Source of the DNA: Actinomycetes bacterium
Lineage (GTDB): Bacteria; Actinomycetota; Actinomycetes; Actinomycetales; Demequinaceae
Assembly (NCBI GenBank): GCA_023432235.1
Contig: JAEYUX010000041.1
Span: 1-18,661 of the forward strand
Reading direction: 5' to 3'
DNA: 18,661 nt
The translations under genes and the position numbers were made by a program. Positions 8,222 to 15,454 of this stretch are shown one piece after another (positions within the stretch are counted from its first letter, which is position 1; the number at the start of each line of letters is the position of its first letter). The notes below the pieces were generated by a model. That model did not search any database, had not been told where the DNA came from, and saw only the letters and a program-made list of their open reading frames with translations.

Positions 8222-8901
8222 TGTGAGTGGCCGCCCGCCTTGTAACCCACGCCGCGCACGGTGAGCACAATCTCAGGGTTTTCGGGGTCGCGCTCGATCT
8301 TTGCCCGCAGTCGCTGAATGTGGACGTTGACGAGCCTCGTGTCAGCGGCGTGACGGTAGCCCCACACGTCTTCAAGGAGGACTTCGCGGGTGAATACCTT
8401 GCCCGGATGGCGCGCGAGCGTCACGAGCACGTCAAACTCCAATGGAGTGAGTTGGATGACCTCGCCATCGCGAGCAACCCGGTGTCCGGTGACGTCGATT
8501 TCTAGATCACCGATCCGCACCACAGACGGCGCCGCAGAATCGTTACGACGCAAGCGTGCACGGACGCGGGCAATGAGCTCACGCGGTTTGAACGGCTTTG
8601 GCACATAATCGTCCGCACCCGACTCAAGGCCGAGCACCACGTCAACGGTGTCGGACTTCGCGGTCAACATGATGATGGGCACGCCCGATTCGGCGCGGAT
8701 CTCCCGGCAAATGTCGATGCCGCTCTTGCCGGGCAACATGAGGTCCAACAGGATCACATCGGGTTGCTCGGCCCGGAACACATCGAGCGCGCGGTCTCCG
8801 TGGTCACAGAACACCGGCTCAAAGCCGTCTGCGCGCAGGACGATGCCCGTCATCTCGGCCACGGCTGGATCGTCGTCGACCACCAGGATCTTGGCTGCCA
8901 T
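8218..8901 (-). CDS. mtrA: response regulator MtrA (OmpR/PhoB family)
   Basis: MtrA is the DNA-binding regulator of the MtrAB system, which controls cell-wall hydrolase, replication and osmotic-response genes in actinobacteria. The 227-residue product has a receiver domain (about 3-115) with acidic pair D10-D11, phospho-acceptor D53 in VILLDLMLPG, T80 and K102 (KPF), and a winged-helix DNA-binding domain (about 128-223) ending TVRGVGYKAG. ATG 8901 gives the standard N-terminus MAAKILVVDDDP. The only strong purine-rich site, GGAGGA on the minus strand, lies about 26 bases upstream, too far for this ATG, and no other in-frame start lies between, so the gene may be read from a leaderless transcript. 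It is divergent from the membrane-protein operon across 132 bases. Confidence 0.97.
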   Translation of the reverse strand: MAAKILVVDDDPAVAEMTGIVLRADGFEPVFCDHGDRALDVFRAEQPDVILLDLMLPGKSGIDICREIRAESGVPIIMLTAKSDTVDVVLGLESGADDYVPKPFKPRELIARVRARLRRNDSAAPSVVRIGDLEIDVTGHRVARDGEVIQLTPLEFDVLVTLARHPGKVFTREVLLEDVWGYRHAADTRLVNVHIQRLRAKIERDPENPEIVLTVRGVGYKAGGHSQ

Positions 8902-9033
8902 AGCGACATGATGCCACGCCCGATGTTTCCTCCACTTGTCGCGCGTCGTGCAAACCTGCCCGGCCCGGACGTGTGGGGCCTGTGCGCGGCACCTCACACA
9001 TGGCAGGATAGGCGCGTCAACCGAGGAGGGTTT
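8902..9033. promoter_or_regulatory. divergent promoter region mtrA / MoxR-module operon
   Basis: These 132 bases must carry the promoters of two operons. For the plus strand, CAGGAT at 9004-9009 is a one-mismatch -10 that would give a leader of about 18 bases containing GAGGAGGG (9023-9030); its -35 is not convincing. For the minus strand, CATCAT at 8908-8913 lies about 6 bases from the mtrA ATG, where a -10 would be for a leaderless message, again with one mismatch. I saw no clear paired GTNAC-type MtrA box. Confidence 0.4.
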
Positions 9034-10239
9034 GTGACGGATCACCAACGTCCTGGTGAAGATTGGGCCGCACCGGACGCGTCTGCCGCGCCGTCACCGA
9101 GCCCATGGGGCGCGCCGCAAGCGGCGCCAGTCCCCCCGCCTGCACCTTCCGCACCTTCCGTGCCTCCCGCGCCTCAGGGCGCCGCCGGATGGGGCCCGCC
9201 GCCCGCTCCCACTGACTACTCGCAGCCAACTCAGCCGCACGTTCCGCCAGCGCCTACTGAGGGCCTCACGTTCCGCTCATGGCAACCAGGCATCGTGGCG
9301 CTGCGACCCCTCCCGTTTGGGGATTTCCTCACCGTGCCGTTCCGTGCCATGCGGTTTAGCCGTGCGGCAGTTGTGGGCGCACCCGTGTTGATGTTTCTTG
9401 CGAGCGCGCTCATCACCGTCGCCGCGTTCTGGTTGGCGGCCACCGACAGCGGCGTGACCGATTTCTTCACCGCCACAAGCAACGTCGCCTTTGAGCCGCG
9501 GCCCGAAACCATCGGCGCCTTTGCCATCGCCGGCATCGTGTGGATCCTGTCCGACACCCTCTCAGCAGCGGTTGTCGTTCCGGCGGTCGCGCAGGCTGCA
9601 CTGGGTCGCCGCATGTCGCTTGGCGAAGCGATGCGCACCGCCATCGAGCGCATCTGGGCATTGCTCGGCCTTGGCCTGCTCACGATCCTCGCGAGCGCGT
9701 TGCTCTTTGGTGTGGTCTTCGCGCCCGTGCTGCTGAGCGCGGCCGCTGACAGTGACATGGGCGGCGCCATTGCATTCACCGTGATCCTTGCCATTGTGTT
9801 GATTGCACCGGGGATGATCGTGATGTCGGTGTATTTGCCAGTCGCTCGCGCCGCCGTCATGCTCGAGAAGATCGGCCCGATCGCCGCAGTTCGCCGGGCA
9901 ATTCGCCTCGTTCCTGGACGGTTCTGGTGGACCGTGCTCATCCTCCTCGTCATCGGCATGATCAACGGCGCAATCCAGCAGGTGTTCTCCTTTGGCACGC
10001 AGATGGTGGCGCTCATTGTCTCTGCCCTGGCGCCGGGCACTGACGTGGCGTTCTTTGCCGCCTTCGCGGTCGCGCTGATTGTTCAGTTGCTTGCAAGCGC
10101 AGTTGTCCAGTATTCCTTCGTCGGTTCTGCGACAGCACTCGTCTACCTCGACATGCGTTTCCGCAAGGAGGGACTCGCTTTCGATATGGCGCGTGCCGCA
10201 GAGGCGCGCTCTACCGGCACAGCATCGTCAGTTGGCTGA
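9034..10239 (+). CDS. Pro-rich six-helix membrane protein (glycerophosphodiester phosphodiesterase membrane-domain-like)
   Basis: The function is not established. The first 75 residues are a disordered, cytoplasmic-looking Pro/Ala-rich tail. The rest is hydrophobic, with about six membrane helices near 112-135, 160-185, 207-232, 245-272, 297-318 and 338-370. Conserved-looking features are LRPLPFGDFLTVPFRAMR just before the first helix, the cytoplasmic AALGRRMSLGEAMR and AAVRRAIRLVPGRFWWTV, and a C-terminal YLDMRFRKEGL. Actinobacterial proteins of this shape are usually labelled as carrying a glycerophosphoryl diester phosphodiesterase membrane domain; no phosphodiesterase catalytic domain is present, so enzymatic activity should not be inferred. 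GTG 9034 is chosen for its strong GAGGAGGG ribosome binding site 3-4 bases upstream, although the frame is open much further. It is the first gene of the plus-strand operon; the next start lies 1 base after its stop. Confidence 0.82.
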   Translation: MTDHQRPGEDWAAPDASAAPSPSPWGAPQAAPVPPPAPSAPSVPPAPQGAAGWGPPPAPTDYSQPTQPHVPPAPTEGLTFRSWQPGIVALRPLPFGDFLTVPFRAMRFSRAAVVGAPVLMFLASALITVAAFWLAATDSGVTDFFTATSNVAFEPRPETIGAFAIAGIVWILSDTLSAAVVVPAVAQAALGRRMSLGEAMRTAIERIWALLGLGLLTILASALLFGVVFAPVLLSAAADSDMGGAIAFTVILAIVLIAPGMIVMSVYLPVARAAVMLEKIGPIAAVRRAIRLVPGRFWWTVLILLVIGMINGAIQQVFSFGTQMVALIVSALAPGTDVAFFAAFAVALIVQLLASAVVQYSFVGSATALVYLDMRFRKEGLAFDMARAAEARSTGTASSVG

Positions 10240-10240
10240 C

Positions 10241-10882
10241 GTGTCAGCACTCACGTACGAGGCGCCCATCGATCCCGACGCCGATACCGCCCGGCGTTGG
10301 CTCGAGGACGAGCTGTCCAAAGACATCTACCGCGAGGACCACAGTGATTGGCTCCAACGAGTCTTCGACTGGATCGCCAAGCAGTTTGAACGTCTTGATC
10401 GCTCCACCGAGGAACTCACGGTTGGGAGCATTTCGGGGTCGATCATCGCGGGTGTGCTCTTCGCGATCTTGATTGCGGTGTTGCTATACCTCGTGCTGGG
10501 GCCGCTGCGGCGCTCCCGCCGGGCGTCGGCGTCGGCGTCGGTCTTTGACGACGATGACCGCTCCGCCTCCGCCATGCAGGCCTCCGCAGAGGCGGCAGCC
10601 GAGCGCGGCGACTGGGACCTTGCGGTACTTGAGCGCTTCCGTGGCATGGTGCGAAGAGCCGAGAACCGTGGCTTGGTGGCGGTGGTGCCAGGGATGACCG
10701 CCTACGAGTTCGTTACGGCCGCCGCCGTGCCAATGAGCCATCTTGCGGATGATCTCGTGTGGTCTGGCGATCTGTTCGACGGGATTCGCTATGGCCACGC
10801 ATCGGGCTCGCGCGAAGCTTATGAGCGAGTTGGAAAACTTGCCGAGGGGCTCGCTCACACAGGGCTAGGGATCCGCTCATGA
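10241..10882 (+). CDS. DUF4129 domain-containing single-pass membrane protein
   Basis: The product has 213 residues: a cytoplasmic or exported N-terminal helix-rich part (1-62), one membrane helix at about 66-88, a low-complexity Ala-Ser and Asp linker (94-110), and a C-terminal DUF4129 region from about 112. The last shows GDWDLAVLERFRGMVRRAENRG, PGMTAYEF and LFDGIRYG, the usual signature of this domain. Its biochemical role is unknown; the family regularly sits beside MoxR and DUF58 genes. GTG 10241 begins one base after the previous TGA and the ATG of the next gene overlaps its stop (ATGA at 10879-10882), so translation is probably coupled both ways. The position matches M. tuberculosis Rv3690. 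I see no strong ribosome binding site of its own. Confidence 0.85.
   Translation: MSALTYEAPIDPDADTARRWLEDELSKDIYREDHSDWLQRVFDWIAKQFERLDRSTEELTVGSISGSIIAGVLFAILIAVLLYLVLGPLRRSRRASASASVFDDDDRSASAMQASAEAAAERGDWDLAVLERFRGMVRRAENRGLVAVVPGMTAYEFVTAAAVPMSHLADDLVWSGDLFDGIRYGHASGSREAYERVGKLAEGLAHTGLGIRS
10523..10540 (+). repeat. three-copy hexanucleotide repeat GCGTCG inside the DUF4129 gene
   Basis: GCGTCG is repeated three times in frame and encodes the Ala-Ser-Ala-Ser-Ala-Ser linker (residues 95-100) just after the membrane helix. Gain or loss of one unit would keep the frame and change only linker length. Confidence 0.8.
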
Positions 10883-12093
10883 CGACGGTCACGCATGCGG
10901 GCGCAGACTTCTTCCGGGCACCACAGGGACCCGGTGCAAAGGCGCGCGTCAAGGGCGCTCGCTGGGTATTGGTCGCTCTCGGCCTCCTCGTTGGAATCGT
11001 CGTCATTGGTGTCATCACGCGTACGGACACCGACTCGATCCCGATGTCGATCCACAACCCCGGGCCCCTTGGCACGAGGGCGCTCGCGCAAGTCGCGGAG
11101 GATCACGGCGTCGACGTTCGCCAAATCGACGAGCTCGTCAAGGCGCGCATCACCGACCCCGAGTCGACCACGCTCGTCATCGGACACTCCACGTATATGC
11201 AGGGCTACCAGGCACAATCCGTGCTCGCGTACCCCGGACCGATTGTCGTGTTGGGGGACGGATCCGCGGTGGCACGAGCCGCATCCCGGAACATCTATTG
11301 GGGATCAACCGACGCAGCGGTGCTCGACGCCGCGTGTGAAAACCCCGATGCCACGGCCGCAGGAACCATTAAGACAAGTGGGCCCATATGGGTGTCCGCG
11401 TCTGAGCCGTCCGAGACGTGCTTCCCCGCAGCGGACGGCGCCGTCATGGTCGTGGTGCCGCGCGATGACAAAGGTGACGTGACGCTCATTGCCGATCCCG
11501 GACTCGCCACCAATGAGTCAATCACCGGCGAAGGAAATGCCGCGTTGATGCTGCGGCTCATCGGTGGACTCGACAACGTGGTCTGGTACACGGGCTCGCT
11601 GTATGACACAACGGTGTTGACGTGGACGGGGGGCGGTACAGATACGCCCAAGGAGTTCGACGATGTCCAGCCGTCTACCGACTTCTTGCCCCCTGGCACC
11701 GGCAACGCCTTGTACGCACTGGGGCTCGCTCTCGTCATCGTCGCGTGGTGGCGTGCCCGTCGCTTTGGCGCGATCGTCCACGAGCCGCTCCCGGTGGTCG
11801 TCCGGGCCGCCGAAACGACGCGGGGCCGCGCGCGGATGTATCGCGCCGCCCGAGCGTCGGGCCGTGCTGCGGCGTCGTTGCGTGCCGCCGCTGCATTGCG
11901 GATGGGCCAACGTGTTGGCGTGCCCCGCTCTGCCGACCACGCGACCCTGATCGCCGCTGTCGCAAACGCGTCCGGCAGGACGAGCGCGTACGTTGAAGAA
12001 ACGCTGTTTGGACCGCCACCCCAGACGGAAGCCGAGATGATGACGCTGTTGTCGAGGATCGACACCCTAGAGAACGAGGTACACAGATCGTGA
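10879..12093 (+). CDS. DUF4350 domain-containing membrane protein
   Basis: The 404-residue product has a membrane helix at about 29-47, an extracytoplasmic domain at about 50-272, a second helix at about 275-291 and a basic, Ala-rich cytoplasmic tail of about 110 residues. Just after helix 1, SIHNPGPLGTRALAQV is the typical DUF4350 opening, a fold thought to be related to glutamine-amidotransferase-like domains but without an obvious catalytic cysteine here. Only two cysteines lie in the external domain (C153, C181), in ACENPDA and ETCFPAADG; they could form a disulfide. The function is unknown; the family occurs with MoxR and DUF58 in actinobacteria (Rv3691 at this position in M. tuberculosis). 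Both ends overlap neighbours, by ATGA with the DUF4129 gene and GTGA with the MoxR gene. Confidence 0.85.
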   Translation: MTTVTHAGADFFRAPQGPGAKARVKGARWVLVALGLLVGIVVIGVITRTDTDSIPMSIHNPGPLGTRALAQVAEDHGVDVRQIDELVKARITDPESTTLVIGHSTYMQGYQAQSVLAYPGPIVVLGDGSAVARAASRNIYWGSTDAAVLDAACENPDATAAGTIKTSGPIWVSASEPSETCFPAADGAVMVVVPRDDKGDVTLIADPGLATNESITGEGNAALMLRLIGGLDNVVWYTGSLYDTTVLTWTGGGTDTPKEFDDVQPSTDFLPPGTGNALYALGLALVIVAWWRARRFGAIVHEPLPVVVRAAETTRGRARMYRAARASGRAAASLRAAAALRMGQRVGVPRSADHATLIAAVANASGRTSAYVEETLFGPPPQTEAEMMTLLSRIDTLENEVHRS

Positions 12094-13106
12094 CGAACGC
12101 TGACGAATTCGCACCGCCGCCCCCCACGACAGCGCCGGTCGACGCGCCGCCTCCGCCGTCGCCAGCTCGCGACGCATTGGCGGCGTTGCGCGCAGAGATC
12201 GACAAGGCGGTGGTGGGTCAAGACCGCGCCGTGACGGGCCTTGTCATTGCCTTGCTGTGCAAGGGCCACGTTCTCCTCGAAGGTGTGCCTGGTGTGGCAA
12301 AGACGCTCCTCGTGCGCACCCTCGCTCAAGCGCTTGGAGTCGAATCGAAGCGTGTTCAGTTCACGCCCGACCTCATGCCTGGTGACGTGACCGGCTCGCT
12401 TGTTTACGACGCCCGGACGGCAGCGTTCTCCTTCCGCCCAGGTCCCGTCTTCACCAACCTTCTCTTGGCGGACGAAATCAACCGCACTCCCCCGAAGACG
12501 CAGTCCTCATTGCTTGAGGCAATGGAAGAGCGTCAAGTGACGGTCGACGGAGACTCGCTTGCACTGCCCGACCCCTTCCTCGTCATCGCAACACAGAACC
12601 CCGTCGAATACGAGGGAACGTATCCGTTACCCGAGGCACAACTCGACCGCTTCATGCTGAAGCTGCCGATTGGACTGCCCGAGCGTGAGGACGAACAGCA
12701 AGTGCTGCGTCGGCACGCCGATGGCTTCAACCCGCGCGATCTCGCGGCCGCCGGAGTGACCCAGGTGGCAACTCCCGCAGATATCGAAATGGGCCGCGAC
12801 GAGGTGGCAAAGGTCGAGGTCTCCAACGACGTCGTGGGTTACGTTGTCGACCTCGTACGCGCCACCCGCGCGATGCCATCGGTGGCTCTTGGCGTCTCGC
12901 CCCGTGGCGCGACTGCCCTGCTCGCCGGTGCCCGCGCCTGGGCCTGGATGCGGGGGCGCACTTTTGTGTCACCGGATGATGTGAAGGCACTCGCCTCGTG
13001 GACGATGGTGCACCGGATGCAACTGCGCCCCGAAGCAGAGCTCGAAGGTGTCACGCGGGATTCGGTCCTCCAATCCGTGCTGGCCGCCGTGCCGGTGCCC
13101 CGCTAA
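12090..13106 (+). CDS. MoxR-family AAA+ ATPase
   Basis: MoxR ATPases act as chaperones in assembly or activation of protein complexes, often metal-loaded or membrane-linked, together with DUF58 or von Willebrand-type partners. The 338-residue product has a Pro-rich N-terminal extension (about 9-25), then Walker A GVPGVAKT at 65-72, Walker B LLLADEINR at about 124-132, sensor 1 IATQNP at about 166-171, the EAQLDRF segment at 182-188 and a C-terminal lid with GVSPRGATALL. All key ATPase residues are present, so it should hydrolyse ATP. The start is GTG 12090, overlapping the DUF4350 gene stop. The substrate is unknown. It corresponds in context to M. tuberculosis moxR2 (Rv3692). The Pro-rich head is unlike the compact MoxR core and resembles the tail of the first operon protein. 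Confidence 0.95.
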   Translation: MTNADEFAPPPPTTAPVDAPPPPSPARDALAALRAEIDKAVVGQDRAVTGLVIALLCKGHVLLEGVPGVAKTLLVRTLAQALGVESKRVQFTPDLMPGDVTGSLVYDARTAAFSFRPGPVFTNLLLADEINRTPPKTQSSLLEAMEERQVTVDGDSLALPDPFLVIATQNPVEYEGTYPLPEAQLDRFMLKLPIGLPEREDEQQVLRRHADGFNPRDLAAAGVTQVATPADIEMGRDEVAKVEVSNDVVGYVVDLVRATRAMPSVALGVSPRGATALLAGARAWAWMRGRTFVSPDDVKALASWTMVHRMQLRPEAELEGVTRDSVLQSVLAAVPVPR

Positions 13107-13108
13107 CG

Positions 13109-14401
13109 ATGTACATCACGGGTTGGACCGCGCTCCTCGCACTTCTTGCTGCGGTGCCTGCCTTCCTCCTGGAGGACCGCGCAATCGCGTGGTGGTGGGT
13201 GCTAGGCGTTGTCGCTCTCGCTTGTCTCGACGCCGCGCTCGCGCCGCCTACTCGATCCGTATCACTGCGGCGCTCCGTACCCGGCGCGGTGCGGCTGACG
13301 GAGGACACGACGTCCACGGTCGCGTTGGTGAACGAAACGTCGCGCCCGGTCCGTGGAGCGATCCGTGATGCGTGGCCACCCTCGGCTGGCGCTCGCGAGA
13401 ACCGTCATCGCTTCGCCCTGGCCGGGCAGGAACAGGCCTCCTTTGTCACTCCGCTGCGCCCGGTCCGTCGCGGCGAACGCCGCGCTGCTGCGGTGACGAT
13501 CCGTTCCGAGGGTCCGTTGCGCCTCGGCGGTCGCCAGCGGTCGGTGGCGACCCCAACGACGCTCCGTGTTCTGCCCGAGTTCGCGTCGCGTAAACACCTG
13601 CCCGCCCGTCTGTCGCGACTACGCGAACTCGACGGCCTCAGCCCGATCATGATGCGCGGCGCGGGAACCGAGTTCGATTCGCTACGCGAGTACGTCATTG
13701 GCGACGACGTCCGCACCATCGACTGGCGCGCGACGGGACGCCGTGCAGAGGTGATGATCCGCACGTTCCGCCCCGAGCGCGACCGCCGAGTCTTCATCGT
13801 CCTCGAGACGGGACGGCTTTCTGCGGCACGAGTGGGCGACGCACCTCGAATCGACGCGTCTATCGAAGCGGCACTCTTGCTCAGTGCTCTCGCCTCGCGC
13901 GCGGGAGACCGCGTCCAGGTCACGGCGTTTGATCGTAAGGAACGTGCACGCGCTCAGGGGCCCACGGAGGCAGCGCTCATGCCGGTGCTGGCCTCCGCAC
14001 TCGCTCCCATTGAGCCGAGCCTTGTGGAGCCCGATTGGCCAGCGCTCGTGCGCCTCGTCAACGACCGTTTGTCGCAACGCGCCCTCGTTGTCTTGCTCAC
14101 CACCGTCGATTCCTCGCTCATTGACTCAGGCGCGCTCCAGGCGATCGGTACCTTGCAGGCACACCACCAGGTCGTGGTCGGATCGGTCGACGATCCTGAA
14201 GAGCACGCGATGTTGCGCGCGCGAGGCAATGCGGAGGCGGTCTACGCCGCTGCTGCGGCCGCACGCGCTTCACTCGAGAAGGACGCCGTCACAGCGACGA
14301 TCCGCAAACTTGGAGCGGAAGTCGTGACAGCCGCGCCGGGAATGCTGCCTCCCCGCTTGGCCGACACCTACCTCGCACTCAAGGCAGCTGGCCGGCTGTA
14401 A
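13109..14401 (+). CDS. DUF58 domain-containing membrane protein, MoxR partner
   Basis: The 430-residue product has two N-terminal membrane helices (about 5-21 and 27-45), a beta-rich region (50-155) and the DUF58 core, with GTEFDSLREYVIGDD and TIDWRATGRR at about 186-212. A degenerate von Willebrand A-like strand, VFIVLETGR (about 228-236), follows. DUF58 proteins are standard partners of MoxR ATPases and may present substrates to them; the exact role is not known. In the metal-site strand a glutamate (E233) stands where an aspartate is usual, so metal binding there is doubtful. ATG 13109 lies 2 bases after the MoxR stop, which suggests coupled translation; the longer open frame from 12998 would overlap the MoxR gene. 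It is the last gene of the operon, followed immediately by a convergent hairpin. The position matches Rv3693. Confidence 0.92.
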   Translation: MYITGWTALLALLAAVPAFLLEDRAIAWWWVLGVVALACLDAALAPPTRSVSLRRSVPGAVRLTEDTTSTVALVNETSRPVRGAIRDAWPPSAGARENRHRFALAGQEQASFVTPLRPVRRGERRAAAVTIRSEGPLRLGGRQRSVATPTTLRVLPEFASRKHLPARLSRLRELDGLSPIMMRGAGTEFDSLREYVIGDDVRTIDWRATGRRAEVMIRTFRPERDRRVFIVLETGRLSAARVGDAPRIDASIEAALLLSALASRAGDRVQVTAFDRKERARAQGPTEAALMPVLASALAPIEPSLVEPDWPALVRLVNDRLSQRALVVLLTTVDSSLIDSGALQAIGTLQAHHQVVVGSVDDPEEHAMLRARGNAEAVYAAAAAARASLEKDAVTATIRKLGAEVVTAAPGMLPPRLADTYLALKAAGRL

Positions 14402-14438
14402 GCGGCCGACGCTCGCATCCCGAGTTCCGTCAGGCCGC
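14402..14438. terminator. 14-bp bulged hairpin at the DUF58/SpoIIM convergent ends
   Basis: Starting the base after the DUF58 TAA, three stem blocks nest: 14402-14407 with 14433-14438 (6 bp), 14408-14411 with 14428-14431 (4 bp), and 14412-14415 with 14421-14424 (4 bp). They are separated by a 1-base and a 3-base bulge and close on a 5-base loop. The hairpin includes the SpoIIM-gene stop and its last two codons. No T-run follows on either strand. It probably acts as a shared bidirectional terminator. Confidence 0.6.
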
Positions 14439-15425
14439 GTAGGGCGCCAGTTCCGCGCGGAACTCGCCGTCGACGTCACCGCTTTCCCCGCGGCCGCGAG
14501 CGACGCGTCCGCCCACAAAGATGTACGCCCAGAACGTGCCACAGGCAACAACTCCCAGCGCCACTTTGAGCCACCACGGCATGTCCGACGGGGTGACATA
14601 GCCCTCGATGATTCCCGACAAGAACAACGCAATCGCGAGGCCAAGCGCCACGAGCAGTAGCGTGCGGAACGTCTCCGTCAATGCGACCATGCGGGGGCGA
14701 GGGCCGGGCACGAGGAGCGTCCAACACATGCGCAGGCCCGCTCCCGCGGCGACAAACACGGCGCTCAACTCAAGCAAGCCGTGCGGTGCAATGAGCTGGA
14801 AGAAGATGTCGAGAGCATCGTGCTCCGCCATGATCGCCCCGTTGATGCCCAATTGGAGCACTGTGTTGTACAAGAGGATGAGCGGGAAGATCCCGGTGAT
14901 TCCGAGCACGATGCACAAGGTCGCCAGCCACGCGTTGTTTGTCCATACCTGTGCGGCGAAACTCGTGCTGTCGTACTGCTCGTAGTAACTCGCGAACTCG
15001 ACCTCGGCGATCTGTCGCCTTGTTTCAGCATCACCGACCAGCGCCAGAGCGTCGGGGTTATGAAGCGTGTAATACCCAGCAATCCACGCCAGCACCACCA
15101 CCGCGAGAGATGTGACAAGGCCCCACCACCGCACGCGGTACATCGCGGCAGGCAGTGAGCGTGAGAAGAGTCCGAGGATGTCTGCCGTACGCACATGCGA
15201 CGAACCCGTCAGCCAGATGCGCGACGAACTAAGCAACATCGACAAGCGGGTGATGAGGGCGGGCTCTGGTGCAGCAGAACGCACGGCCGACAAGTCCGCT
15301 GCAGTGGACCTGTAAAGGCGCGTCAACTCGTCCGCCTCCGCACCGGTGCGACGGCGCTTGCGACTCAATTCGCGCAGGCGAGTCCAGCGCTCCTCCCGCA
15401 AGGCGGAGTACGCGTCGATATCCAC
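14430..15425 (-). CDS. stage II sporulation protein M family (SpoIIM) membrane protein
   Basis: The 331-residue product is a multi-pass membrane protein with helices near 100-118, 164-190, 215-237, 254-275 and 285-305. Family marks are the N-terminal MDIDAYSALREERWTRLREL and the paired motifs IAPHGLLELSAVFVAAGAGL and GIIEGYVTPS. In Bacillus SpoIIM is part of the peptidoglycan-remodelling complex of engulfment, but nothing here points to sporulation. In actinobacteria this family travels with MoxR, DUF58 and RDD genes (Rv3694c), and its role is unknown. I chose GTG 15425 because it gives the family N-terminus; GTG 15443 would add six residues. No ribosome binding site precedes it, which fits a leaderless message. 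It is convergent with the DUF58 gene and divergent from the RDD gene, with 29 bases between start codons. Confidence 0.9.
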   Translation of the reverse strand: MDIDAYSALREERWTRLRELSRKRRRTGAEADELTRLYRSTAADLSAVRSAAPEPALITRLSMLLSSSRIWLTGSSHVRTADILGLFSRSLPAAMYRVRWWGLVTSLAVVVLAWIAGYYTLHNPDALALVGDAETRRQIAEVEFASYYEQYDSTSFAAQVWTNNAWLATLCIVLGITGIFPLILLYNTVLQLGINGAIMAEHDALDIFFQLIAPHGLLELSAVFVAAGAGLRMCWTLLVPGPRPRMVALTETFRTLLLVALGLAIALFLSGIIEGYVTPSDMPWWLKVALGVVACGTFWAYIFVGGRVARGRGESGDVDGEFRAELAPYAA

Positions 15426-15454
15426 GCCGCTACCATGCCACACAAGGAGGGTTC
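15426..15454. promoter_or_regulatory. 29-base divergent region SpoIIM / RDD with overlapping -10 candidates
   Basis: TACCAT at 15431-15436 fits the TANNNT -10 for the plus-strand RDD gene and would start RNA near 15443, just before its AGGAGG site (15445-15450). Read on the minus strand, CATGGT at 15432-15437 is a one-mismatch -10 positioned for a leaderless SpoIIM transcript starting at its GTG. The two candidates share five bases. No clear -35 box is visible for either. Confidence 0.4.

Noticed and set aside
9231..10040. Minus-strand open frame (269 codons) opposite the six-helix membrane protein
   Set aside because: Antisense shadow; the plus-strand frame has a strong ribosome binding site and a consistent membrane topology.
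9034..10239. Active glycerophosphodiester phosphodiesterase
   Set aside because: Only the membrane part resembles that family name; no catalytic barrel motifs (such as HRG near an N-terminus) are present.
11295..12329. Minus-strand open frame (344 codons) across the DUF4350/MoxR junction
   Set aside because: It overlaps two well-supported genes and has Ser/Thr/Arg-rich low-complexity composition typical of antisense translation.
14430..15425. Evidence of a sporulation pathway from the SpoIIM-family gene
   Set aside because: The family is widespread in non-sporulating actinobacteria beside MoxR genes; no other sporulation gene is present here.
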